Shown piece after piece: positions 1 through 8,989 of a stretch of DNA of 38,606 nt. Where the stretch lies: NCBI RefSeq assembly GCF_003478335.1, contig NZ_QUFB01000029.1:1-38606 (forward strand), in the 5' to 3' direction. Made by a program: the position numbers and the translations under genes. Position 1 is the stretch's first letter, and the number at the start of each line of letters is the position of its first letter. Origin of the DNA: Clostridium sp. AM49-4BH (lineage in GTDB: Bacteria; Bacillota; Clostridia; Lachnospirales; Lachnospiraceae). A model generated the notes under the pieces. That model saw nothing but the letters and a program-made list of their open reading frames with translations. It was not told the origin of the DNA and ran no database searches.

Positions 1-1
1 A

Positions 2-175
2 TTGCCGGTTAAATGGAGTAATTTGCTGCCGGGAAACTGGCTGATGGCAGCGCGAAGCAATTTAGTTTCAAAGGGTGGATATTCGATGGCGGCTGCGTTA
101 TTTGTGGAACTGCTGTTGTTCGTGATATGCAGTTGCCTATTGGTCAATATGCGGCCAGGATTGGAAAGAAAGTGA
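2..175 (+). CDS. C-terminal fragment of a membrane protein (cut by window edge)
   Basis: An open frame runs in from the window edge and stops at TGA 173-175, leaving 57 residues. It contains one clear hydrophobic helix (AAALFVELLLFVICSCLLV) followed by a short basic tail ending LERK. This would fit the last membrane segment of a transporter such as an ABC-2 permease, but the fragment is too short to place in a family. The hydrophobic content and the clean stop are the only evidence that it is coding. Confidence 0.45.
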   Translation: MPVKWSNLLPGNWLMAARSNLVSKGGYSMAAALFVELLLFVICSCLLVNMRPGLERK

Positions 176-232
176 TCGTTTTTTAAATTTTATCAAGGAA
201 ATCTCTTAATATTATTGCATAAGTGAAATGTT

Positions 233-260
233 GACAGCCAAGATTTAAGAAACGGCTGTC
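233..260 (+). terminator. Hairpin after the partial gene
   Basis: GACAGCC at 233-239 is complementary to GGCTGTC at 254-260 with a 14-nt loop, about 60 nt after the stop of the partial gene. There is no good T-run after the stem, so it is at best a weak terminator. The rest of 176-436 is AT-rich, and I could not pick a convincing promoter in it. Confidence 0.25.
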
Positions 261-436
261 GAGATGTTTCACATCTTCTTCAATGATTGCACACGTAATT
301 TTCATGATTTTTTAATAAAGTAATTTCCAACCAAACATCAAATTTTTAGGTTACAACATAACTTAAGCAAGTTGATGAAGTCTTAAAATTAGCGAATGAA
401 ATTTGAGACGACATCATTTGTAGACTGGAGGTTACT

Positions 437-1969
437 ATGAAAATTACAGCAAAACGAATCAAAAAGAGGTGGATTGCAGGGGGAATTGTGATCGTGGCAG
501 CAGCCGTTGGAATCGCACTTTTTGTGAAAGCGAAAGGAAGCAAAGACACTGTAAATGCAGGATCTGGACAGCAATCGACAGTTCAACTCTCAAAGCAGGA
601 TTTGGTAGAGTCTATCAGCGCAACCGGAACTTTTGAGAGCGCAACGAACAAGAGTGTAACGTCGACAGCAACCAATCTAACAGTTAAAAAAGTTCTTGTG
701 GCAGTAGGAGATACAGTACAAAAGGGAGATTCTCTCGTTAAATTTGATCAAAGCGATCTGGAAGATGCTTATGCAGATGCAAAAGACAACTTATCCGACA
801 CGACAACCAGTGCGAATGCTGAGGTGACAAATGCAAAGAAACAGCTCAGTAACGCACAGACAACTTATTCAGACAGTAAGACATCAAGTGCAGCGGAAGT
901 AAAGAAAACGAAGGCATCCCTGCAAACAATCAAAAAGACAATACGTTCGTTAAAAGATAAAATTAAGGCAGCAAAAGATGCTGCACGCAAAACAGCGTTA
1001 CAACAGGAATTGTCACAGGCGCAGGAGCAGTTGACGCAGGCGCAGGAAAAATATGAACAGGCTGTCAGCAACCAGACCTCCGGTAATCGTCAAAATCAGT
1101 CTTCTGTGGATTCTGCCAAGACTGCAGTAGAACAGGCTGAGACAAATCGAACCAAGCAGATCAAAGAAGCACAGAAGCAGGTAAAGGAAGCAAAAGAGAA
1201 TTTGGACAATTGTGCTGTTACAGCACCCGTATCCGGTACAGTAACCTCACTTTCTGTAGAGGAAGGCGATACGTATTCGGGAGGAACTTTATTACAGATT
1301 CAGGATACACAATCCTTTGTTATTACGACAAGTGTAGATGAGTATGATATCAGCGATGTTAAGGTGGGGCAGCGAGTAGTTATTTTGACGGATGCGACAG
1401 ATAATGACGAGCTGGAGGGTAAAGTGACATTTGTGGCACCATCTACAGATAGCAGTGGCAGTACGTCAACAGAAGCACAGGGTCAGTCATCAGGTACAAC
1501 TGCCAGTTCTAGTGACGGATACGAAGTAAAAATCAAGGTGACATCAAGTGACGACCGTATTAAGCTTGGAATGACAGCTAAATGCAGTATTGTCAAAAAA
1601 GAAGCGTCGGATGTTTACGCAGTACCATACGATGCGGTACACAGGGAAAATGGAGAAAGTTATATTTTGGTCAAAGATGGGGATTCTACCTCAAAAGTGA
1701 CCGTAACAACCGGAATGGAGACAGATTATTATATTGAAGTGCAGGGCGATGATCTGCAGGAAGGATTGCAAGTAGTTATTCCAACAGATAAAACAGATTC
1801 CTCTTCGGATTCTAATAAGCAGAATAGCACCTTTGGTGGTTTCGGCGGAATGGGAGGCACACCTGACGGCAGTACAGGGAACAAAGGCGACCGTGGTGGC
1901 ATGAATGGATCCAAGGGTGGATCCGGCGGAATGGGTGGACCGGGAGGCGGTCAGGCACCATCCAAATAG
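437..1969 (+). CDS. MacA/HlyD-type efflux adaptor protein
   Basis: Membrane-fusion adaptor for the ABC exporter encoded by the next two genes. ATG 437 follows GGAGG at 427-431. A basic N-terminus leads into one membrane helix at about residues 13-29, which anchors the protein with its bulk outside. A lipoyl/barrel-sandwich half (about 60-105) comes next, then a long alanine/glutamine/lysine-rich coiled coil (about 110-260). The second lipoyl half reads CAVTAPVSGTVTSL, followed by beta-barrel regions. The last 50 residues are Gly/Met-rich (GGFGGMGG type), as is common in Firmicutes adaptors. At 510 aa it is longer than E. coli MacA (about 370 aa) because of the coiled coil and the tail. The ATPase gene starts 15 nt downstream, so they form one operon. 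The substrate cannot be inferred. Confidence 0.9.
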   Translation: MKITAKRIKKRWIAGGIVIVAAAVGIALFVKAKGSKDTVNAGSGQQSTVQLSKQDLVESISATGTFESATNKSVTSTATNLTVKKVLVAVGDTVQKGDSLVKFDQSDLEDAYADAKDNLSDTTTSANAEVTNAKKQLSNAQTTYSDSKTSSAAEVKKTKASLQTIKKTIRSLKDKIKAAKDAARKTALQQELSQAQEQLTQAQEKYEQAVSNQTSGNRQNQSSVDSAKTAVEQAETNRTKQIKEAQKQVKEAKENLDNCAVTAPVSGTVTSLSVEEGDTYSGGTLLQIQDTQSFVITTSVDEYDISDVKVGQRVVILTDATDNDELEGKVTFVAPSTDSSGSTSTEAQGQSSGTTASSSDGYEVKIKVTSSDDRIKLGMTAKCSIVKKEASDVYAVPYDAVHRENGESYILVKDGDSTSKVTVTTGMETDYYIEVQGDDLQEGLQVVIPTDKTDSSSDSNKQNSTFGGFGGMGGTPDGSTGNKGDRGGMNGSKGGSGGMGGPGGGQAPSK

Positions 1970-1984
1970 AATGGAGGATTAGCT

Positions 1985-2803
1985 ATGGAGATAACAAAGA
2001 AAGCAAAGCAGCAGTTGACAGCAAGTCCAGCCATTATTGATCTGCAGGGAATCGTAAAACGTTTTTATATTGGTAAACCAAATGAACTTGAAATATTACA
2101 TGGTATTGATCTGCAGGTACAGGAAGGACAGTTCGTATCTATTGTCGGAGAGTCCGGTTCCGGCAAATCGACATTAATGAATATTATTGGTGCTTTGGAT
2201 CAGCCGACAGGTGGTCAATACCTGCTTGATGGCGAATGTGTTGGTAATTTGAAAGATAAACAGTTGTCTGAGATCCGTAATCAAAAGATTGGGTTTGTAT
2301 TTCAAACGTATAATCTGATCCCACGGACATCTGCACTTGCCAATGTAGAACTTCCGATGCTTTATGCGGGGGTGCCGCATGGGGAAAGGACACAGAGAGC
2401 GAAAGAGTTATTAGCGCTTGTTGGAATGCAGGATCGTATGTATCACAAACCGGATGAATTATCCGGCGGACAAAAACAGAGAACGGCCATAGCACGTGCT
2501 ATGGCAAACAATCCGACATTGATCCTGGCGGATGAACCGACCGGAGCCTTAGATTCGGAAACGGGTCATCATATCATGGATTTATTTCACAAATTACACC
2601 GCGAGCAGGGGAAAACGATTGTCTTGATTACACATTCTAGAGAATTGGCAGAAGAAACGGAGAGAATCATTACACTGCGGGATGGCAGGATCGTGGATGA
2701 TACCGGGAGTAATGGTGAGATAACGAATGACAGGGACGTGAATGATATCCGGGAACAAGGTGAAAGGAAGGCAGATACCGGGAAGCGAGGTGCGATATGC
2801 TGA
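1985..2803 (+). CDS. ABC transporter ATP-binding protein, MacB/LolD type
   Basis: Cytoplasmic ATPase of the tripartite-like exporter. It has a Walker A (GESGSGKST, residues 55-63), Q-loop (VFQTYN, about 105-110), signature LSGGQKQR (159-166), Walker B with catalytic Glu ([12 protein letters not shown], 179-190) and H-loop (LITHS, 214-218). The PTGALDS sequence after Walker B is typical of the MacB/LolD/FtsE branch. At 272 aa it is slightly long, with a charged C-terminal extension after residue 240. ATG 1985 follows GGAGG at 1973-1977. Its end overlaps the permease start by 7 nt, consistent with translational coupling. Confidence 0.93.
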   Translation: MEITKKAKQQLTASPAIIDLQGIVKRFYIGKPNELEILHGIDLQVQEGQFVSIVGESGSGKSTLMNIIGALDQPTGGQYLLDGECVGNLKDKQLSEIRNQKIGFVFQTYNLIPRTSALANVELPMLYAGVPHGERTQRAKELLALVGMQDRMYHKPDELSGGQKQRTAIARAMANNPTLILADEPTGALDSETGHHIMDLFHKLHREQGKTIVLITHSRELAEETERIITLRDGRIVDDTGSNGEITNDRDVNDIREQGERKADTGKRGAIC

Positions 2804-4086
2804 TCATAGAAAACATACGAATGGCGGTAGGTTCACTTCGAGCCGGTAAAATGCGTGCACTTTTAACAATGCTTGGAATCATTATTGGTATTGGTTCCGT
2901 TATAGCGATCATGACAGTCAGTTCCTCGTTGACGACATCCATTGCGGATTCTTTTCAGGAAATGGGAGCCAATAATATTACTGTTGGCGTAAAGCAGTCC
3001 AGTGAACAGGAGCAGGTTTCTGCGAATGGAATGCGATTTGGCACTTCTGGCAAAAGTGCGGATCTGGAAGAGGACGATCGTATTACGGATGAAATGATCG
3101 AAGGTTTGCAGAAGCAGTATTCCGATCAAATTGATGCGATTGCACTAAGTGAATCGGTTGGAAGTGGCACAGCAGAGCGGGAGAGTGAATCTGCGAACAT
3201 CACTATTACAGGAATAAATGAGCAATATTTTGCCAGCAGTAAAATTACATTATTAGCTGGCCGCAAGATTAAGAAAAAAGATCTGACCGGTAAGAAAAAG
3301 GTGATCATGGTCACCGATAAAGTAGTGGAAAATCTGTTTGATGGAGATAATTCTGCAGCACTGGCACAGAGCATAAGCCTAAATCTTGATGGCAGTTATG
3401 AAAAATATTATATTGTCGGTGTGTATAAATATGAGAGTGGCAGCGATGTCAGTGAATCTTCGGATGAGGATGTGACAACGGCGGCGTACATTCCGCTAAC
3501 GACGGCAAAGGAACAGACACATGCGGATGAAGGATATTCGCAGTTTACAGTGGTTACATCGACCAAAGTGGATAGTGTGTCTGCTTTTGCAGAGCAGATC
3601 GAACATTATTTTAAGCCATATTATGCGGCAAATGAAGACTACGAAGTGTCGACTTCGACGATGGAATCAATGACGGAGTCGATGACAGAAATGGTGCAGA
3701 CAGTATCGATCGCAATTGCATTTATTGCCGGAATTTCATTGTTAGTTGGAGGAATCGGCGTTATGAACATCATGCTCGTCTCGGTTACGGAGCGAACCAG
3801 AGAAATCGGCACACGAAAAGCATTGGGGGCCAAAAACAGCTCCATTCGATTGCAGTTTATCATTGAATCTGTGCTCTTGTGCTTGGTTGGAGGAATCTTG
3901 GGAATTGTCGTCGGTCTGATACTCGGTGCGGCAGCGGCAGCTATTTTAGGATATTCTGCCACAGCGCCGGTAGCCGCAATGATCATATCTGTAGTATTTT
4001 CGATGGTGATCGGCATTTTCTTCGGCTATTATCCGGCAGGGAAAGCAGCAAAGCTGGATCCGATCGAAGCACTGCGTTACGAATAA
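2797..4086 (+). CDS. ABC transporter permease, MacB/FtsX family
   Basis: Membrane subunit that works with the preceding ATPase and adaptor. The N-terminus ([20 protein letters not shown], then LLTMLGIIIGIGSVIAIMTV) is the classic MacB-PCD start with TM1 at about residues 20-42. A large extracytoplasmic domain of about 260 residues follows, then three C-terminal helices at about 303-325, 355-380 and 390-412. The FtsX-type motif (GIGVMNIMLVSVTERTREIGTRKALGA) lies between TM2 and TM3. It ends with DPIEALRYE, the usual C-terminus of this family. At 429 aa the length is normal. It is the last gene of the three-gene operon. Confidence 0.93.
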   Translation: MLIIENIRMAVGSLRAGKMRALLTMLGIIIGIGSVIAIMTVSSSLTTSIADSFQEMGANNITVGVKQSSEQEQVSANGMRFGTSGKSADLEEDDRITDEMIEGLQKQYSDQIDAIALSESVGSGTAERESESANITITGINEQYFASSKITLLAGRKIKKKDLTGKKKVIMVTDKVVENLFDGDNSAALAQSISLNLDGSYEKYYIVGVYKYESGSDVSESSDEDVTTAAYIPLTTAKEQTHADEGYSQFTVVTSTKVDSVSAFAEQIEHYFKPYYAANEDYEVSTSTMESMTESMTEMVQTVSIAIAFIAGISLLVGGIGVMNIMLVSVTERTREIGTRKALGAKNSSIRLQFIIESVLLCLVGGILGIVVGLILGAAAAAILGYSATAPVAAMIISVVFSMVIGIFFGYYPAGKAAKLDPIEALRYE

Positions 4087-4135
4087 GAGAAGAGAAACGC
4101 TGCAGGGCACTGTATCATATCTTTATAAGCAAGAT

Positions 4136-4164
4136 GAGAGGCTGGGGAATCTACTCCGGCCTCT
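4136..4164 (+). terminator. Possible terminator hairpin of the efflux operon
   Basis: AGAGGC at 4137-4142 pairs with GCCTCT at 4159-4164, with extra G-C/G-T pairing inside. It lies 50 nt after the permease stop. The following sequence (TGCACTATG) lacks a T-run, so intrinsic termination is uncertain. Confidence 0.35.
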
Positions 4165-4266
4165 TGCACTATGCTAATTGCCACATTGAGCCGATATAAC
4201 CAATATAGTGAATCATCAGTTCTGATTTGTAGTGCTGATTAGATTGCAGATCAAGGAGGGAGTGCA

Positions 4267-5241
4267 ATGAATCAAGTTAGTTTTGGAAACGGAGTTCCAA
4301 CAAGGACACAGGTGGCAGTGCATTCTGTAGGTGCGCAGAGTACAGATGGTGAATCGTCAGAAGCAGTCGCAGCATCTGATACGATGACGCAGAGTGCTGC
4401 GGAGATGGGTTATGCACAAGATGCGGGACAGATGTCTGCTACGGCAAAGAGGACATCGACAGAGAAACAGGCGGCAAGTGTGGAAATTTCAGAAGAGGGA
4501 TGGAATGCGATGGAAGATTATAATCAAAGTGCGATTGAGTATTCCATGCAATTGTTAGAACGCTTGAAAGAGAGCCGTCAAAACAGTAAGTCTACAAATA
4601 CAAAAACAACAAAGCAGCCGGTTAATTATAGCTTTCGCAAAGTGTCAGCAGCGATTGCACGAGCCAAAAACGTGAATCAGGCGAGCAATGCGCTTACCTC
4701 TGCCAATTCTGCGCTATCCGCATTGCGACGCAAATCTGCTTCCGGTCAATATAATGACGACGAATTGCAGATTGCCATAAACCATGCCAAAAAGATGGTA
4801 CGCGTTGCCCGCAAAAAAGTGCAGAATATACGGCGTGAATCGCAGATGGAAAGTGATGATAAAGGAACAGTGCATCGGAAGCAAAACGAAACCGGACAGA
4901 AGATAGTGCGACGTCGCAAAAAGGCAGATGAAAAAGAAGATGCACTGCAGGAATTACAACTTCTGAAAAAGCAGATGAAAACGCGCAGGGAGCAGGAAAA
5001 ATATTCACATCGAAGGCACGAGGGACAGAATTTAATGAGTGCCGACATGGAATATTTGCAGAAAATGATACGTTTATTGAAAAACGAAGGATTTGGAACG
5101 ATTAATGCCACTTCTGATCTGATGTTTGCAGATGAGCAGACGGGAATGATAACGTACTCTACTACTGCAGCAGCGACAACGACAAGTACAGGGGAGAGTG
5201 CGGCATCTGCGACAGTGGAAGCACCGGTAAGCGCAGAATAG
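4267..5241 (+). CDS. Unrecognised basic, helical protein
   Basis: I do not recognise this 324-aa protein. ATG 4267 has a strong ribosome site (AAGGAGGG at 4254-4261). It has no signal peptide and no membrane helix. The first ~75 residues are Ser/Thr/Ala-rich and probably disordered. Residues ~78-110 contain an acidic helix (SEEGWNAMEDYNQSAIEYS). Residues ~120-260 are strongly basic, with an Ala/Ser/Asn helical block and Arg/Lys runs (KKMVRVARKKVQNIRR, RRRKK) suited to binding nucleic acid or forming a coiled coil. The tail is low-complexity Thr/Ala/Ser. It appears to be a single-gene unit between the efflux operon and the cstA leader. Codon use looks ordinary, so I take it as a real gene. Confidence 0.75.
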   Translation: MNQVSFGNGVPTRTQVAVHSVGAQSTDGESSEAVAASDTMTQSAAEMGYAQDAGQMSATAKRTSTEKQAASVEISEEGWNAMEDYNQSAIEYSMQLLERLKESRQNSKSTNTKTTKQPVNYSFRKVSAAIARAKNVNQASNALTSANSALSALRRKSASGQYNDDELQIAINHAKKMVRVARKKVQNIRRESQMESDDKGTVHRKQNETGQKIVRRRKKADEKEDALQELQLLKKQMKTRREQEKYSHRRHEGQNLMSADMEYLQKMIRLLKNEGFGTINATSDLMFADEQTGMITYSTTAAATTTSTGESAASATVEAPVSAE

Positions 5242-5324
5242 GGTGATCCACTATGAACAACAGACGTTTCAAATGGTAAGTGAATAAAATTAATGCTATA
5301 TGTGAAAAAAATTAATTTTAAGTG

Positions 5325-5353
5325 TTGACAAATCGATTTTAAAGTGCTAATCT
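5325..5353 (+). promoter_or_regulatory. Sigma-A promoter of the cstA T-box transcript
   Basis: TTGACA at 5325-5330, a 17-nt spacer and TAATCT at 5348-5353 form a near-consensus vegetative promoter. Transcription would start near 5360, about 420 nt before cstA, which leaves room for the T-box leader. Confidence 0.75.
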
Positions 5354-5359
5354 TTGTTT

Positions 5360-5696
5360 CAACAAAAACAAAATCGTTGAACAGAACAAGGTTTTTCGGA
5401 TCCCTCGTATTGCAGAGAGCTGTCGGTTGGTGCGAGACAGTATACCGAACGGAAAGCTATCCTCTGCGAGATGTGCACTGAAATTTCTGGCTTAGTCAGA
5501 TACGGTAAGTGTCACCGGGTTCTCCCGTTATAGAGAAGCTTATTGAAAATATGTGGTCAATTTATGGGACACATATCGTGATAAGAGTAAGAGGTCATTT
5601 TGATGTGACAAATGAAGTGGTACCGCGGAAGTATATAAGCTTTCGTCTTTGTGTAAAGATACATAGAGATCTTTATATGAAGACGAAGCTTTTTTA
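5360..5696 (+). promoter_or_regulatory. T-box riboswitch leader upstream of cstA
   Basis: The leader carries the T-box core AAGTGGTACCGCGG at 5615-5628. It also carries a Stem I with AGAGAG, a GGTTGGTGCGA loop region (5424-5434) and base pairing GCAGAG/CTCTGC (5412-5417 with 5462-5467). A factor-independent terminator follows the T-box. T-boxes sense uncharged tRNA and let transcription continue when the matching amino acid is short. In the T-box bulge, UGG is followed by U, which pairs with a tRNA discriminator A. The specifier loop reads GAAAGCTATCC (5453-5463). By position relative to the Stem I pairing, GCT (Ala, 5456-5458) is my best reading; ATC (Ile) and CTA (Leu) are alternatives. AGC (Ser) is disfavoured because serine tRNAs usually have discriminator G. 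Confidence 0.85.
5637..5696 (+). terminator. T-box-controlled intrinsic terminator
   Basis: AAGCTTTCGTCTT (5637-5649) pairs with AAGACGAAGCTT (5680-5691) with a single bulged T. It is followed directly by a run of T's (5690-5695). It lies just after the T-box core, as expected for the terminator that competes with the antiterminator. Confidence 0.85.
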
Positions 5697-5781
5697 CTTT
5701 ATGGGTCACATCGTCAAATCCATGTGAAAGCGTCATGGATCTGTAATACTTTGTTTTACGCTTTAGAAATGGAGGAAAGAA

Positions 5782-7482
5782 ATGAATGGATTAGTTATTG
5801 TTTTAATCAGCATTGTTGCATTAGGTGCCGGTTATCTGCTGTACGGAAGATGGCTTGCACGCAAATGGGGAATTGATGAGAATGCACAGACACCCGCTAA
5901 AAAGTTTGAGGATGGTCAGGACTTTGTCCCATCTTCAAAGTTTACTGTATTTTCGCATCAGTTTTCATCTATCGCAGGTGCCGGCCCTGTAACGGGACCA
6001 ATCTTAGCATCTGTATTCGGATGGGTTCCGGTGCTCTTGTGGCTGATCGTCGGCGGTCTCTTTTTCGGCGCAGTACAGGATTTCGGTGCTTTGTATGCAT
6101 CTGTTAAGAATGAAGGTAAATCGATGGGTATGATCATCGAGAAATACATAGGTAAAGCAGGAAGAAAGTTGTTTATGCTGTTTTGCTGGCTGTTTACTTT
6201 GTTAGTCATTGCCGCCTTTACGGATATGGTCGCCGGTACTTTCGTAGGAAAGGGAGCAAAAGACCTTACACAGGCATCTGCTTATGCACATTCTTCTGCA
6301 GCATCTATTTCAATGCTTTTCATCTTAGTGGCAGTTCTTTTTGGTCTGCTTCAGAAAAAAGTAGGAGATATGCCGGAGTGGTCAAGAGCAGTGGTAGCAA
6401 TTGCAATGCTCGTAGCAATGTTTGCGATTGGTATGAAACTTCCAATGTATGCAACTAAATCCACTTGGATCTACATCATCATGGCATACTTGTTCTTAGC
6501 TTCCATCATGCCGATGTGGCTTTTGATGCAGCCTAGAGATTATATGACAACATTTATGCTGTTAGGTATGATCATTGGTGCTGTTGTTGGTGTTGTTGTA
6601 GCACATCCTGCCATGAAATTAAATGCGTATAACGGCTTTGTTGTAGGACAGGGACCGGCAAAGAGCTATTTATTCCCAACTTTGTTTGTTACGATTGCCT
6701 GTGGAGCGGTATCCGGATTCCATAGTTTGGTATCCTCAGAAACATCTTCTAAGACAGTAAGTAATGAAAAAGATATGCCGATGATCGGTTATGGCGCCAT
6801 GGTAGTAGAATCATTACTCGGTGTTGTTGCTTTGGTTGTCGTTGGTGCAGTAGCTGTTAATGGAACAAAACCAGAAGGTACACCATTTGCTATCTTCTCA
6901 GCAGGTGTCGCAGGATTCTTAGAAAAATTTGGTATTCCGGTACAGATCGCAACAGTATTTATGACAATGTGTGTATCTGCATTGGCATTGACTTCATTGG
7001 ATTCCGTTGCTCGAATCGGTAGAATGTCTTTCCAAGAATTATTCTTAGGAGATACGACAGATCCGGAGAAGATGACACCGGTACAGCGTGTACTTACAAA
7101 TAAATATTTTGCAACAGTAATTACATTGTTCTTTGGTTACTTATTAACACTTGGTGGATACAACAATGTATGGCCACTCTTTGGTTCAGCAAACCAGTTG
7201 CTTGCTGCCTTGGTATTGATCGCACTTGCAGTATTCTTAAAAACAACAGGTCGTACAGGATGGACTTTGTATATCCCAATGTTTGCTATGCTAGCAGTAA
7301 CATTTACGGCATTGGTTCAGAAGTTTATCGCATTAGTACAGAATGTATCTGCTGGTCAGGCTACATTCTTAGTAGATGGTTTGCAGTTGATCGTAGCGAT
7401 CCTGTTGATGGTACTTGGTGTATTAGTGGCATTTAGCTGCTTGAAGAAGCTCTTCACTGCTAAGAAATCAGCAGAGGCGTAA
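5782..7482 (+). CDS. cstA: CstA-family carbon starvation protein / peptide or pyruvate transporter
   Basis: Polytopic membrane transporter of 566 aa. The family is diagnosed by the N-terminal signature KFTVFSHQFSSIAGAGPVTGP at about residues 53-73, with the following glycine- and aromatic-rich helices and QDFGALYAS. About 14-16 hydrophobic segments are visible through residue 555. In other bacteria CstA relatives take up peptides or pyruvate. The T-box upstream argues that here uptake answers to amino-acid shortage, so peptides or an amino acid are the more likely substrate (inference). ATG 5782 follows GGAGGAAAG at 5771-5779. The gene stands alone between the T-box leader and a strong terminator. 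Confidence 0.92.
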   Translation: MNGLVIVLISIVALGAGYLLYGRWLARKWGIDENAQTPAKKFEDGQDFVPSSKFTVFSHQFSSIAGAGPVTGPILASVFGWVPVLLWLIVGGLFFGAVQDFGALYASVKNEGKSMGMIIEKYIGKAGRKLFMLFCWLFTLLVIAAFTDMVAGTFVGKGAKDLTQASAYAHSSAASISMLFILVAVLFGLLQKKVGDMPEWSRAVVAIAMLVAMFAIGMKLPMYATKSTWIYIIMAYLFLASIMPMWLLMQPRDYMTTFMLLGMIIGAVVGVVVAHPAMKLNAYNGFVVGQGPAKSYLFPTLFVTIACGAVSGFHSLVSSETSSKTVSNEKDMPMIGYGAMVVESLLGVVALVVVGAVAVNGTKPEGTPFAIFSAGVAGFLEKFGIPVQIATVFMTMCVSALALTSLDSVARIGRMSFQELFLGDTTDPEKMTPVQRVLTNKYFATVITLFFGYLLTLGGYNNVWPLFGSANQLLAALVLIALAVFLKTTGRTGWTLYIPMFAMLAVTFTALVQKFIALVQNVSAGQATFLVDGLQLIVAILLMVLGVLVAFSCLKKLFTAKKSAEA

Positions 7483-7539
7483 GGAGTTAGCCAAGCGATT
7501 AGTAATCAGCAGAAGCGTAAAAGGTTGGTGGAGCGATTA
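7466..7539 (+). repeat. Imperfect tandem duplication over the cstA stop codon
   Basis: About 36-38 bp spanning the last cstA codons and stop (AATCAGCAGAGGCGTAA onward, from 7466) is repeated directly from 7504 (AATCAGCAGAAGCGTAA onward), with several substitutions. The second copy is non-coding. Confidence 0.7.
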
Positions 7540-7586
7540 CTAGAGATTTTGGATTACGTGATGGAAAACTTATAGGTTAATGAAAG

Positions 7587-7635
7587 AGAGTTTGTTATAT
7601 GTCGCTGGAAAGACAATATAACAAACTCTTTTTTA
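7587..7635 (+). terminator. Strong intrinsic terminator of cstA
   Basis: AGAGTTTGTTATATGTC (7587-7603) pairs with GACAATATAACAAACTCT (7612-7629) with one bulge, followed by six T's. Confidence 0.88.
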
Positions 7636-7673
7636 ATTAATAGGAAACTGCTGTTGTGTAGCGTGACATCACC

Positions 7674-7725
7674 AAGAATTGCTTTAGCAATTCTTGCAAA
7701 GCAAAGCGCTGGCTTTGCTTTTTTT
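7674..7725 (+). terminator. Two adjacent perfect hairpins, the second with a T-run
   Basis: AAGAATTGC/GCAATTCTT (7674-7682 with 7687-7695) is followed by AAGCAAAGC/GCTTTGCTT (7699-7707 with 7712-7720) and then seven T's. The second is a good intrinsic terminator on the + strand. It lies only 50 nt after the cstA terminator with no gene between. It may insulate the next gene or be the relic of a lost one. Confidence 0.7.
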
Positions 7726-7835
7726 GAACTGATTGATCAAAATATAGTAAATAAAAACGAACAAATATTGTGAGATGTGTACAATTTTGACGTACAAAAA
7801 TATGAAATGTGCCAATAGTAATTTTTAACTGAAAA

Positions 7836-7844
7836 TGATATAAT
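7836..7844 (+). promoter_or_regulatory. Extended -10 promoter element
   Basis: TGATATAAT at 7836-7844 is a TGn-extended -10 hexamer with perfect TATAAT, 53 nt before the rpn-like gene. No good -35 sits at 16-18 nt upstream, which is typical for extended -10 promoters. Confidence 0.5.
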
Positions 7845-7897
7845 GCCACATACGAAATGATAAACACAGCATATTTTAGGGAAGAGGAGATTACTAT

Positions 7898-8712
7898 ATG
7901 GCAATGAAAATGAAGAAATATGAGGAACTGGAACTACGAGACGACTTTATGTTTAGTCGGATCATGAGCAATCCTAAATTTGTGAAACCGCTTTTGGAGA
8001 CGATCTTAGGTGTAAAGATACGAAAGATCGTATATCCTCAAACACAGAAAACCATTGATCTGTCCCTACAGGCGAAAGGGATTCGGCTGGATGTATATGT
8101 GGAGGATGATCAGAACACAGTATTCAATCTAGAAATGCAGACATCCGATGGCGCAAACCTGCCGAAGAGGATGCGTTATTACCAGGGATGATAGATCTTA
8201 ATATATTGGATAAAGGTCAGGATTATACGACATTAAAGAAAAGTTACGTAATCTTCATCTGCACATTTGATCCATTCGGAGAAGGTCGGCATATTTACAC
8301 ATTTTGTAATACATGTCAGGAAAATACAGCATTGACATTAGATGATGACGCAGTTAAGATAATCTTAAGTACAAAGGGAACAATGGACGATGTGAGTCCC
8401 GAAATGAAACGGATTTTGGATTATATTGATGGAAAAGGTGCGTCGGACAAATTTACAGAGGAGTTGGAAGAAGCAGTGCGTTCGGCCCGCCAAAATGAGA
8501 GATGGAGGTTGGATTATATGACATTAGAATATGAATACCGTCAGCGCTACCTAGAGGGAAAGGAAGAAGGGCGAGAAGAAGGTCGTGCGGAAGGCCGAGA
8601 AAGAACGATTCAAAAGCTACATGAACGTGGTGAAAGTATTGCATCTATTGCGGACATTGTAGAGTTGAATGAAGAAGAGGTTAAGCGTGTAATATCTAAA
8701 TTGAAACTGTAA
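7898..8712 (+). pseudogene. Rpn-family PD-(D/E)XK nuclease/transposase, broken by a one-base frameshift
   Basis: Two frames together give one Rpn/PD-(D/E)XK transposase-family protein. The first (7898-8191) has the N-terminal LRDDFMFSRIM motif and the nuclease core: D65 in GIRLDV, then E79 and Q81 in NLEMQT. It stops right after RMRYYQG. The second frame begins at 8188 with MIDLNILDKGQDY, which normally follows directly in this family. It continues to the usual Glu/Gly/Arg-rich linker (EGKEEGREEGRAEGRE) and a C-terminal helix. One base is missing at the GGG run 8185-8187. Adding it restores about 270 aa, a normal length. Rpn proteins promote RecA-independent recombination and some have been linked to phage defence. 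This may be a true pseudogene or a sequencing error. Confidence 0.85.
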
Positions 8713-8989
8713 GGTATAAGAACTATAATGTACCCTATTAAGTGGACATGTGAAAAAGGAATCAAATCCTATAAAGTAGGCACATGGTTAAAGGCAATAA
8801 ATTAATAAAACTTCTCGTTTCCTATAATTTCTAAAATGGAGCAAAAGAACTAAATTTCTCTAACAGGCGGTTTTTTATTGTTTGGTGGTAATAACGTATT
8901 ATAATGCAAGAGTTGATGGCAACGGAGAGATCCGTGGCATTCGTGGTGGTCAATATATGAAGGATTTGCGTACAGAAAAGGGGATTATT

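Noticed and set aside
5509..5727. 72-aa open frame in front of cstA
   Set aside because: It spans the T-box core and terminator stem, which fully explain the sequence.
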